Origin: [Empedobacter] haloabium | GTDB taxonomy: Bacteria; Pseudomonadota; Gammaproteobacteria; Burkholderiales; Burkholderiaceae_D | Assembly: GCA_008011715.2 (NCBI GenBank) | Contig: CP136508.1 | Coordinates: 6,414,809-6,478,808, forward strand | DNA: 64,000 nucleotides | Direction of reading: 5' to 3' | Shown: piece after piece, positions 25,773-33,410 of the stretch | Position numbering within the stretch: position 1 is the first letter of the stretch | Layout of the letters: every line of letters starts with the position of its first letter | Notes under the pieces: model-generated | The model's database searches: none | Told to the model about the DNA's origin: nothing | Seen by the model: only the letters and a program-made list of their open reading frames with translations | Made by a program: the position numbers and the translations under genes

Positions 25773-26344
25773 CACTCCATCGTGCGCTGCAGGTAATTGG
25801 CGATCTGCGCGGCGTTCCAGCGCACGCCAGCGGTCGGCGTGTAATAGCCCTTGTTCTGGTATTCGGACCAGATCTTCTGCAGCATCGGCACCGTCTGGAA
25901 GGTCGAGATGCCGGCACGCACGTTCAGGTAGCAGGCCATCAGCAGCTTGCCGATATTGTTCGTGTCCCACGACTTGCCCTGGATGATGGCCAGTTGGGTC
26001 GCGCTGCCATAGCTTTTCGACGCGGTCGCATTGCAGGCGAACACCCGGGCAAACAAGGCGTCCTTGCTGCAGCCGGTCGGCCAGCTGTGGCTGGCCCAGT
26101 AGCGCGCATTGCGGCCGCCACACACGGGTTTCGGACCGCGGAAGCTCTGCAAGCCGCCGGACAGGAAGCCGGACGGCGTGGTGCACACCTCGCTTGCCAT
26201 GCCGGGCTGGCTCTGCAGCGTCAGCAGCACGCCGGATGCCGCCACGCCGGCGCGCGTGAAGCGACGCCGCGCCGCGCCGCGGGGCGTCAGGGTTGCCGGG
26301 TCGGTCGGCCCGGGGTCGGCATCAGGCTGGTGTTCGGTGGCCAC
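25772..26344 (-). CDS. Cys-containing exported protein heading the HprK/PqqD cassette; unrecognised
   Basis: This 190-residue protein matches no family I know. It has a polar Pro-rich start, then a twin-arginine-like signal (RRRFTRAG at 26-33, a hydrophobic stretch to about 45, possible cleavage after MA at 50). The mature part has five cysteines (C54, C75, C92, C104, C138), aromatic and Gly-rich segments (SGGLQSFRG, GYYTPTAG) and ends in NYLQRTME. It is the first gene of the operon and lies about 50 bp downstream of a predicted sigma-54 start site. It may be the substrate of the kinase/PqqD/nucleotidyltransferase set. Export by Tat is inferred from the motif. Confidence 0.65.
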   Translation of the reverse strand: MATEHQPDADPGPTDPATLTPRGAARRRFTRAGVAASGVLLTLQSQPGMASEVCTTPSGFLSGGLQSFRGPKPVCGGRNARYWASHSWPTGCSKDALFARVFACNATASKSYGSATQLAIIQGKSWDTNNIGKLLMACYLNVRAGISTFQTVPMLQKIWSEYQNKGYYTPTAGVRWNAAQIANYLQRTME

Positions 26345-26406
26345 GTCGGGTTCCTTAAAAGTGAGCGAAGGAGGGCGCTTCCTTCATGGAATCTACAAGG
26401 ACAGTA

Positions 26407-26422
26407 AGCAAATCCTGTACCC
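26407..26422 (-). promoter_or_regulatory. Sigma-54 (-24/-12) promoter of the HprK/PqqD cassette
   Basis: Read leftward the site is GGGTACAGGATTTGCT: GG, AC and the whole TTGCT agree with consensus, and the GG-N10-GC spacing is exact. It ends about 63 bp before the start codon at 26344, and a 17-bp motif lies about 105 bp behind it, reproducing the PEP-CTERM promoter layout. Confidence 0.65.
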
Positions 26423-26517
26423 GTATCTTCCACGTCCCGCGCTGACTTTACAAATCAATGACTTATCACAAGCAGGTAAGACCAGTGGGTGCGCGAGCCT
26501 TGATGCCGCGCAAGCGC

Positions 26518-26534
26518 TGTAAGAAATTTCGACA
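26518..26534 (-). promoter_or_regulatory. 17-bp motif copy C, candidate PrsR site
   Basis: Read leftward the sequence is TGTCGAAATTTCTTACA. It keeps both ends (TGTCG, TTACA) and the 17-bp length of copies A and B. Its centre is about 130 bp upstream of the predicted start of transcription of the cassette. It sits just beyond the stop codon of the Wza-like gene. Confidence 0.6.
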
Positions 26535-26538
26535 GTCC

Positions 26539-27171
26539 CTAGAAGAAGCTCTCCGGCACGACCAGCACGTCACCCGGGCGCATTGCCACGTTGGCCGAGA
26601 TATCGCCTTCCTTGATCAGGTCGTTCAGGCGCACGCGGAATTGCTGCTGCTTGCCGTCCACCGTGCGGATCACCGTGGCCTTGTTGCCGGCTGCGAATTC
26701 CGTTACACCGCCCACGGCGATCAGCACGTCCATCAGCGACATGCCGCGCCGGTACGGCAACGCCTGCGGTCTCGCAGCCTGGCCGATCACGCGGATCTGT
26801 TCGCTGTAGATGCCCGTGAAGCCCGTGACGATGACAGTAACGACGGGCTGCTGAATGAATTTCGCCAGCGCCTTCTCGATGTCGCGCGCCAGCGCCGTCG
26901 GTGTCTTGCCGGCCGCTTCGAGGTCTTCGACCAGCGGTGTCGTGATCTTGCCGTCGGGCCGTACCGGCACGCTTTGCGACACTTCCGGATTGCGCCACAC
27001 GATGATGTTGACGTTGTCGCCGGGGCCGATCAAGTAGTCGGAGGGAGTCATGGGGCCGGCATCGACCAGCGGCGGCGGCGCCGAGGCGCAGCCGGACAAC
27101 GCCAGGGCGCCCAGCATGGCCGCGCCGAGCGCGAGCCGTTTGACCAGCGTGTACAGTCGATTCACGAGCAT
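26539..27171 (-). CDS. Polysaccharide export lipoprotein, Wza-like, XrtA-associated
   Basis: This 210-residue lipoprotein has lipobox LSGC (C28), then a polysaccharide export domain (about 45-130) opening with YLIGPGDNVNIIVW, then an SLBB-type region (about 125-200) with IRVIGQAARPQALPYRRG. It is shorter than Wza, as is normal for the PEP-CTERM-associated export family. It should form the periplasmic and outer-membrane part of the exopolysaccharide channel with the chain-length protein at 28331-29860. The ATG at 27171 abuts its GGAG site, so the GTG at 27165 may be the real start; the protein is almost unchanged either way. It probably has its own sigma-70 promoter. Confidence 0.9.
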   Translation of the reverse strand: MLVNRLYTLVKRLALGAAMLGALALSGCASAPPPLVDAGPMTPSDYLIGPGDNVNIIVWRNPEVSQSVPVRPDGKITTPLVEDLEAAGKTPTALARDIEKALAKFIQQPVVTVIVTGFTGIYSEQIRVIGQAARPQALPYRRGMSLMDVLIAVGGVTEFAAGNKATVIRTVDGKQQQFRVRLNDLIKEGDISANVAMRPGDVLVVPESFF

Positions 27172-27246
27172 CTCCAGATCAGGACGGCACTTCCGGCCGC
27201 GACGGTTTCCCGCGCCACCTTATTGTTGTGTAATTGTCAGCTGATT

Positions 27247-27274
27247 ATTTTATACGAGTTGCAACAGGCCGCAA
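27247..27274 (-). promoter_or_regulatory. Sigma-70-like promoter of the export lipoprotein gene
   Basis: Read leftward, TTGCGG (27269-27274) and TAAAAT (27247-27252) are 16 bp apart, 76 bp before the start codon. The surrounding sequence is AT-rich. The -35 hexamer overlaps the palindrome at 27272-27285. Confidence 0.5.
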
Positions 27275-27285
27275 TCCCGGGATTG
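27272..27285. repeat. Perfect 14-bp palindrome CAATCCCGGGATTG
   Basis: This perfect inverted repeat has no loop. It lies 3 bp beyond the stop of the trypsin-like gene and overlaps the -35 of the export lipoprotein promoter. No T-run follows, so an operator is more likely than a terminator. Confidence 0.5.
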
Positions 27286-27288
27286 TGT

Positions 27289-28080
27289 TTATTTTGTAAT
27301 GGCACTTTGTTGCAACAGCTGCTGCACATAGCGCGCCGGGATGGCATACGATATTCCGCTGGGGCTGCTGAGGGCGCCTTCCTTCTGGGCCTTCAGCGCC
27401 GTCATGTTGAGCACGCCATACACGAGGCCGCTGTCCGGATCGTAGACGGGACTGCCGCTGTTGCCCGGATAGGCGGTTCCGTCCAGCTGGAAGATGGCAA
27501 AGGGCTGGCGCTGCAACTGCGTGATGGCGCGCGCATCGAGCCGCCGCGCGCTGACGGATGGCAGCATGACGGGCGTGATGGCGGACAGCGTGGCGCGGTG
27601 GGTGACCGGTGTCAGGCCCAGCGCCATGCCCAGCGGGAACCCGGTGAACGCCAGTGCCTGGCCTTCCGCCGCGCTGTCGGCCGTATCCAGCCGTAACGGA
27701 GGCAGGGGTGTCCCGGACAGGCGCAGCAGGGCGATGTCGTGCTCGCGGTCGACCGCGGCGACGGTCGTGGGACGGAAGTCGAACCGGTTTCCGTGACCGA
27801 TGACGATGCCCAGCACTTCCATGCTGGCGACATCGAGGTCGGGCAGGGCATGGGCATTGGTGATCACGCTGAGGCCGTCACCGACCACGAACCCGGTCGC
27901 CACGAAGACGATGGCCGGGCTGCGGGTGCGCAGCATCGTGCCGATGCCGACGACGGATGGCTTGACGGCGGCGATCGTTTCGGGCAGCGCGGCTTGCGCA
28001 ACCGGCCCGGTCAATGTAACTGTCAGGCAAGTTGCGACGCCAATGCGCAGCGCTCGGCACATACGGAAGAGTCGGCTCAT
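27289..28080 (-). CDS. Trypsin-like serine protease, periplasmic
   Basis: This 263-residue protein has a signal peptide ending at AQA (residue 30) and a chymotrypsin-fold domain with triad H77 (TNAHAL), D115 (EHDIALL) and S208 (PGNSGSPV). No PDZ domain is present, unlike DegP/DegQ. It lies between the export lipoprotein and the divergent chain-length gene, within the polysaccharide assembly block. It could process or regulate an assembly component or a PEP-CTERM protein. The substrate is unknown, but the protease call is firm. Confidence 0.88.
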   Translation of the reverse strand: MSRLFRMCRALRIGVATCLTVTLTGPVAQAALPETIAAVKPSVVGIGTMLRTRSPAIVFVATGFVVGDGLSVITNAHALPDLDVASMEVLGIVIGHGNRFDFRPTTVAAVDREHDIALLRLSGTPLPPLRLDTADSAAEGQALAFTGFPLGMALGLTPVTHRATLSAITPVMLPSVSARRLDARAITQLQRQPFAIFQLDGTAYPGNSGSPVYDPDSGLVYGVLNMTALKAQKEGALSSPSGISYAIPARYVQQLLQQSAITK

Positions 28081-28330
28081 CGGTTCAAGATAGCAGATCG
28101 GCGCTCAATGGAAAGACCGCCGCGGTTGTTCGCAATCGGAAATCTTCAATACTGTCTGTCACAACTTTGTAACGTGGGCATGTCTGCAACAGAAACAGAA
28201 AATTAATATCAACCGGCAACGGGTTCTACTGTATGATAGTTGCGTTTGATGCATTTTAAGCAATATTCAGGCCGGCATCTGTCGTCCCGTTTCACGTCCT
28301 GAAGAGCTTACCTAACGGCGAGTTTACAAG
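28081..28330. other. Divergent region before the 22-kb exopolysaccharide operon
   Basis: This 250-bp AT-richer stretch separates the trypsin-like gene from the chain-length gene. A leftward GG-N10-GC site with TTGCT (28259-28274) exists but is about 180 bp from the protease start. TTGCGT (28241-28246 region) followed by ATATTC is a weak rightward sigma-70 candidate. No copy of the 17-bp motif was found here, so the control of the large operon is unresolved. Confidence 0.4.
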
Positions 28331-29860
28331 ATGGCAGAACTGATGGCATTGCTCTTGACCTTCCTCAAGGCAATAGGTAAGTACCGCTGGTATGCGGTGG
28401 CAATCAGCTGGCTGGTTGCCATCACGGGCTGGTTCGTCGTCTATCGCATGCCGAACGACTACCAGGCATCGGCGCGGGTGTATGTCGATACCCAGAGCAT
28501 CCTGAAACCATTGCTGTCCAGTATGACGACGCTGCCGAATACGGAGCAGCAGGTCACATTCATGCGCCGTACCTTGATCAGCCGGCCGAACGTCGAGCGC
28601 CTGATCCGCATGGTCGACCTCGACATCAAGACCCGCTCCGTCAAGGAGCACGAAAAGCTCGTCGATGACCTGATGAAGGACATCAAGGTCATCGGCACCG
28701 AGCGCGACGACATCTATACGATCTCCTACAGCAATCCGAACCCCAAGCTGGGCAAGGACATCGTACAGTCCTTGCTGACGATCTTTGTCGAAGGCAGCTT
28801 CGGCGGCAAGAAGCAGGACTCCGAAAAGGCCGTGCAGTTCATCGACGACCAGATCCGGATGTACGAGGAAAAGCTGGCCGCCGGCGAGAATGCGCTGAAG
28901 GATTTCAAGATCCGCCACATGGGCATGCTGCCGCGCCAGGGTAGCGATTACACGTCGGCATATGGCGAACTGAACGAGAAATTAAACCAGGCCCGGCTGG
29001 AGCTGCTGGAGGCTGAGCAGGCGCGTAACGCCATCAAGCGGCAGATCGCCGGCGAGGACATGGCACCGGTCACGGAAACCGCCGAAAAAGCCATCGTCAA
29101 CCCCGAGATCGACGGGCGCATCAGCACCATCCAGAAGCAGCTCGACCAGTTGCGCCTGCAATTTACCGAAGAGCATCCAGACATCGTCTCGGCCAAGCGC
29201 CTGATCGGCCAGCTGGAAGCACGCAAGAAGGAAGAGGCCAAGAAAAATCGCAGCACCGACCCGGGCGCCAACTACAGCCCGATGTTGCAGCAGATGAACG
29301 TGCAGCTGTCGGTGGAGGAAGCGCGCATTGCCTCGTTGAAGGCACGCGTGGGTGAATACAGCGGCCGGCTGGCGGCGATGCGGGCGCAAAGCAACCAGGC
29401 CCCGGAAGTGGAGGCGCAACTGGCCCAGCTGAACCGCGACTACGCCGTCAACAAGGACAACTACGAGAAGCTGGTGCAGCGGCGCGAGGCGGCCAAGCTG
29501 TCCGGCGACCTGTCCACGGCGACCGACATGATGACGTTCCGCGTCATCGACCCGCCGGCGGTGCCCAGCACGCCGGCCGGCCCGGACCGGCCGCGCCTGT
29601 ACTCGCTGGTGCTGGCCGTCGCCATGGTGGCCGGCCTCGGCACGGCGCTGCTGCTGAGCCAGATTCGTCCCACCTTCCTCAGCCAGCACAGCCTGCGCGA
29701 GACGACGGGCCTGCCGATCCTGGGCAGCATCGGCATGAACTGGACGGAGCAGCAGAAAGTGCGTCGCCGGCGCCGGCTGTACGCGTTCGGCGTGGCCGTG
29801 GCGTCGCTGTTCACGGCCTATGGCGGCGTGCTGGCTTTTACCGTGTTCCGGCAAGCGTGA
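28331..29860 (+). CDS. Polysaccharide chain-length determinant, XrtA-associated
   Basis: This 509-residue Wzz-type inner-membrane protein has a first helix at about 18-38, a periplasmic region with long coiled-coil segments (about 190-390, heptads in the ELNEKLNQARLELLEAE area), a proline-rich PPAVPSTPAGPDRPR segment, a second helix at about 420-442 and an extra C-terminal helix near 480-505. It should set polymer length and couple to the tyrosine kinase encoded 24 bp downstream and to the export lipoprotein. It is the first gene of a rightward operon that continues to 50254. Confidence 0.92.
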   Translation: MAELMALLLTFLKAIGKYRWYAVAISWLVAITGWFVVYRMPNDYQASARVYVDTQSILKPLLSSMTTLPNTEQQVTFMRRTLISRPNVERLIRMVDLDIKTRSVKEHEKLVDDLMKDIKVIGTERDDIYTISYSNPNPKLGKDIVQSLLTIFVEGSFGGKKQDSEKAVQFIDDQIRMYEEKLAAGENALKDFKIRHMGMLPRQGSDYTSAYGELNEKLNQARLELLEAEQARNAIKRQIAGEDMAPVTETAEKAIVNPEIDGRISTIQKQLDQLRLQFTEEHPDIVSAKRLIGQLEARKKEEAKKNRSTDPGANYSPMLQQMNVQLSVEEARIASLKARVGEYSGRLAAMRAQSNQAPEVEAQLAQLNRDYAVNKDNYEKLVQRREAAKLSGDLSTATDMMTFRVIDPPAVPSTPAGPDRPRLYSLVLAVAMVAGLGTALLLSQIRPTFLSQHSLRETTGLPILGSIGMNWTEQQKVRRRRRLYAFGVAVASLFTAYGGVLAFTVFRQA

Positions 29861-29884
29861 GCCGGGGAAAGTACAGGGATCACC

Positions 29885-30826
29885 GTGAGCATCATTGAAA
29901 AAGCGGCCGGCCGCATGGCCCGGCAACCCGCCGTCACCTTCACGCCGGTGGCGCCCGATGGCGACGTCGCCATCGAGGTGATGCCAGTCGTCACCCCCGT
30001 CATCGCTCCCGTCGCCGCTCCCGTCATGGAACCGGCGCCACAGCCGGCGCCCGCCGCGCCCGTGGTGCCGCCGCCGGCCGAGCCGGCGCCGCCCGCCCGC
30101 CGCGGCCGCACCGTGGAGCTGGACCTGGCGCGCATGAGCGAGGCCGGCCTGGTGACGGCAGCCGGCGGCCGTACGTCCCTGGTGGAAGATTTTCGCATCA
30201 TCAAGCGCCCGCTGATCAAGCGCGCCTTCGCGCCACGCAAGCCGGGCGGCAATCCCGGCAACCTGATCATGATCACCAGCTCGCTGCCGGGCGAGGGAAA
30301 AACGTTCTGCTCGATCAACCTGGCGATGAGCATCGCGATGGAGCTGGACCACACGGTGCTGCTGGTCGATGCCGACGTGGCGCGGCCGTCCGTGCTGCGC
30401 ACGCTGGGGCTGCCGTCGCAGCGCGGCCTGATGGACATCCTGCTGGACGAGCACCTGGACATGTCCGAGGTCATGCTGCGCACCAACGTCAACACGCTGT
30501 CGATCCTGCCGGCCGGCACGTCGAACCCGCGCGCGACGGAGCTGCTGGCCAGCCAGGCCATGACGTCGCTGGTACACGAGATCGCCCACCGCTATCCGGA
30601 CCGGATCGTCATCTTCGACTCGCCGCCGCTGCTGCTGACGAGCGAAGCGCGCGTGCTGGCCAGCCACATGGGGCAGATCGGCGTCGTGGTGGAATCGGAA
30701 AAAACCACGCAGCACGCCGTCAAGGAAGCGATGCGCCAGCTGGAAGGCTGCAGCAACGTCAACCTGATCTACAACAAGTCCCGTGAGCTGGGCAGCAGCA
30801 ACAAATACGACTACCACTATGGCTGA
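29885..30826 (+). CDS. Tyrosine autokinase, XrtA-associated
   Basis: This 313-residue BY-kinase cytoplasmic domain follows a Pro/Ala-rich N-terminal linker (about 30-75). Walker A LPGEGKT is at about 135-141, Walker A' reads LLVDADVARPS, Walker B reads IFDSPP, and the tail ends with tyrosines (KYDYHYG) for autophosphorylation. It starts with GTG after AGGGAT. As a partner of the chain-length protein it should control polymerisation and export by cycles of phosphorylation. It overlaps the next gene by 8 bp. Confidence 0.92.
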   Translation: MSIIEKAAGRMARQPAVTFTPVAPDGDVAIEVMPVVTPVIAPVAAPVMEPAPQPAPAAPVVPPPAEPAPPARRGRTVELDLARMSEAGLVTAAGGRTSLVEDFRIIKRPLIKRAFAPRKPGGNPGNLIMITSSLPGEGKTFCSINLAMSIAMELDHTVLLVDADVARPSVLRTLGLPSQRGLMDILLDEHLDMSEVMLRTNVNTLSILPAGTSNPRATELLASQAMTSLVHEIAHRYPDRIVIFDSPPLLLTSEARVLASHMGQIGVVVESEKTTQHAVKEAMRQLEGCSNVNLIYNKSRELGSSNKYDYHYG

Positions 30827-32378
30827 TCGGCGCCGCCAGCGCTGTGCCCCCGCCGCCGCGTTGCCATTGCTTGGCCCGGCGGTGGCGGCGTTGCTGCTGG
30901 CACCCGGCGCGCGCGCCGCATGGCAGGTCTCGCCCACGGTCGAATTGCGCGAATCGTGGTCCGACAACGTCAGCCTGCGGCGCGACGGCCAGAAGGACAG
31001 CCAGTTCATCACGTCCATCACGCCCGGTATCGCGGTGACGAACCAGACGCCGCGGCTGCAGGTCTCGGCCGCCTACCGCCTGAACGTGTATGACTATTCG
31101 GATGGCCGGGTGGCCGGCACCGACCGCATGAACAGCGCGCTGAACGCGACAGCCAAGGGCAAGCTGATCGACGACCTGCTGTTTTTCGATGCCCAGGCCG
31201 GCATCGCGCAGCAGCCCGTCTCCGCCTTCGGGCCGGTGGCCAGCGGCAGCGAGTACAGCACCAACAACAGGAGCGAGGTGCGCACCTATCAGGTGTCGCC
31301 TTACCTGGTGCACCGCTTCGGTGCCACCGCGTCGGCCGAGCTGCGCTATGCGCACGACATGGTGGACAGCGACGACTCCGGTTACGGCCGCAGCACGTCC
31401 GACACGGCCAGCCTGAACCTGTCCAGCGGCCCGGCCTTCCGTACCGTGGGCTGGGGCCTGACCCTGCGCCGCCAGCGGCTGCAGGACAGCATCGCACCCG
31501 GCACGAGCAGCACCATGGCGTTGGCGTCGCTGCGCTATGTGGTGACCCCGACGTTCAGCCTGACGGCGACCGGCGGCTACGACAAGTTCGATTACGCGGG
31601 CATGGGCGGCAGCACGCAGGGCGCATCGTGGTCCGGCGGCTTCGCCTGGAATCCCAGCACGCGCACGAGCTTGCAAATGTCCGCCGGCAAGCGCTATTAC
31701 GGCAACAGCTACTTTCTGGCCGCCACGCACCGCAGCCGCAGCACGGTATGGAACATCGGCTACAGCGACAACGTGACGACCAGCCGGGAAAACTTCCTGC
31801 TGCCGTCGGCCGTCAGCACGGCGGACATGCTCAATGGCCTGTTCCGTGCCAGCTACCCGGATGCGGCGATGCGCGCGCTGGTGGTGGAAGCGTACATTCG
31901 CGCGTTCAACCTGCCGCGCTCGCTGCCGGACAGCGTCAACTACTTCAGCAACCGCCATGTCCTGCAGCGCCAGCTGAACGCGTCGATGGCGTGGCGCTCG
32001 GCGCGCACGACCGCCCTGTTCACGCTGTTCCGTACGCGGCGCGAGGCGCTGTCGCTGGTGCAGTACGACAGCTCGCTGCTGGGCAGCAGCCAGCAGAACC
32101 TGAACGACAACACCAGCCAGACGGGCGGCGCCCTGATGCTGGACTACCGCCTCAATTCGCGCACCAGCGCCAGCCTGTCGGCCAACGTGGCGAAAACCAC
32201 GTCCAGCAAGCTGGGCCTGGGCGAGACCAACCGGCAGCTGCGCGCCATGGTGTCGCGCAGCTTCCAGTCCAACCTGTCCGGCTCGCTGGAAGTGCGGCGC
32301 AACCATGGCGGCCTGGCGCTGGAAGGCAGCTCGTATAGCGAGAATGCCGTGGCGGCATCTCTTTCGATGAAGTTTTAA
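30819..32378 (+). CDS. Outer-membrane beta-barrel protein, PEP-CTERM-associated
   Basis: This 519-residue protein has a signal peptide (cleavage after ARA near 34). The rest alternates polar and aromatic residues typical of transmembrane beta strands, for example LQVSAAYRLNVYDYSD and TFSLTATGGYDKF, and the last strand ends with Phe (SLSMKF). It matches the PEP-CTERM-associated outer-membrane family. It may be the outer-membrane exit pore or an anchoring barrel. The start at 30819 is within the end of the kinase gene. Confidence 0.87.
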   Translation: MADRRRQRCAPAAALPLLGPAVAALLLAPGARAAWQVSPTVELRESWSDNVSLRRDGQKDSQFITSITPGIAVTNQTPRLQVSAAYRLNVYDYSDGRVAGTDRMNSALNATAKGKLIDDLLFFDAQAGIAQQPVSAFGPVASGSEYSTNNRSEVRTYQVSPYLVHRFGATASAELRYAHDMVDSDDSGYGRSTSDTASLNLSSGPAFRTVGWGLTLRRQRLQDSIAPGTSSTMALASLRYVVTPTFSLTATGGYDKFDYAGMGGSTQGASWSGGFAWNPSTRTSLQMSAGKRYYGNSYFLAATHRSRSTVWNIGYSDNVTTSRENFLLPSAVSTADMLNGLFRASYPDAAMRALVVEAYIRAFNLPRSLPDSVNYFSNRHVLQRQLNASMAWRSARTTALFTLFRTRREALSLVQYDSSLLGSSQQNLNDNTSQTGGALMLDYRLNSRTSASLSANVAKTTSSKLGLGETNRQLRAMVSRSFQSNLSGSLEVRRNHGGLALEGSSYSENAVAASLSMKF

Positions 32379-32390
32379 GCGGAACGTCCC

Positions 32391-33410
32391 ATGTATGAGA
32401 GTTACTACGGGCTGAGCGACAAGCCCTTCCGACTGCGCCCCGACCCCCACTTCTTCTTCGGCAGCAAGGGGCACAAGCGCGCCATGGCCTACCTGGAGTA
32501 CGGCCTGTCGCAAGGCGAGGGGTTCATCGTCATCACCGGCGAGATCGGCGCCGGCAAGACCACCTTGGTACGCCACCTGTTCCGCCAGCTGCAATCCGAC
32601 CGCATCGTGGCGGCCCACATCGTCAACACCCACGTGGATGCGGACGACATCCTGCGCGGCGTCGTGGCCGGCTTCGGCCTGCCGTTCGAGGAAAGTGCCA
32701 GCAAAACCACCTTGCTGGCGCGGCTGGAGGCATTCCTGCGTTCCTGCGACCAGCAGGGCAAGCGGGCGCTGCTGGTGGTTGACGAAGCGCAGAACCTGAC
32801 GCCGCGGGTGGTGGAAGAATTGCGCATGCTGTCCAACTTCCAGACCGATGACAAATCGCTGTTGCAGACCTTCCTGCTGGGGCAGCCAGAGTTCCGCGCG
32901 ACACTGCACAGCCCCGGCATGCAGCAGTTGCGCCAGCGCGTCATCGCCACCTACCACCTGGGGCCGATGGACGCGCTGGAAACCCAGGCCTATATCGAAC
33001 ACCGCCTGCTGACGGTCGGCTGGAAGGGCGACCCGTCGTTCACACCGGCGGCGCACGCGGCGATCTACCAGTTCACGGGAGGCATTCCGCGCAAGACCAA
33101 CCACCTGTGCGACCGTCTGCTGCTGATGGGCTTCCTGGAGGAGATGCATGCGTTCGGCGAGGCCGACATCGAGACCGTCATCCGCGACATCGACCAGGAA
33201 TTCCAGCCGCCGCCCGCCGCCGCTGCGGCCGTGCCGTTCGCCGGCGCCAGTGACGGCGTCGATCCCGAGCATGCGGTGTTCGATAACCAGTATCCGTCCG
33301 TGCTGGACGAGCGCATGCTGCGGCTGGAGAAATCGATGGGCTCGGTCCTGTCGATCCTGAAGAAGATCGTGCGCACGCCTGCCACTCAACCCATCGACAG
33401 CCACGAATGA
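32391..33410 (+). CDS. ExeA-like AAA ATPase, XrtA-associated
   Basis: This 339-residue ATPase begins with YYGLSDKPFRLRPDP, typical of GspA/ExeA-type proteins. Walker A is GEIGAGKT (50-57) and Walker B is LLVVDEAQ (127-134), followed by a sensor region and the winged helical part. Unlike ExeA it has no membrane helix or peptidoglycan-binding domain. The C-terminal tail (about 270-339) is variable with a short coiled coil. It likely powers assembly of the export complex. It stops in the ATGA start of wecB. Confidence 0.9.
   Translation: MYESYYGLSDKPFRLRPDPHFFFGSKGHKRAMAYLEYGLSQGEGFIVITGEIGAGKTTLVRHLFRQLQSDRIVAAHIVNTHVDADDILRGVVAGFGLPFEESASKTTLLARLEAFLRSCDQQGKRALLVVDEAQNLTPRVVEELRMLSNFQTDDKSLLQTFLLGQPEFRATLHSPGMQQLRQRVIATYHLGPMDALETQAYIEHRLLTVGWKGDPSFTPAAHAAIYQFTGGIPRKTNHLCDRLLLMGFLEEMHAFGEADIETVIRDIDQEFQPPPAAAAAVPFAGASDGVDPEHAVFDNQYPSVLDERMLRLEKSMGSVLSILKKIVRTPATQPIDSHE

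Noticed and set aside
28259..28274. Leftward CGGCCT-N5-TTGCT between the protease and chain-length genes
   Set aside because: Good -12 but imperfect -24, 180 bp from the protease start and with no 17-bp motif behind it; may be chance.
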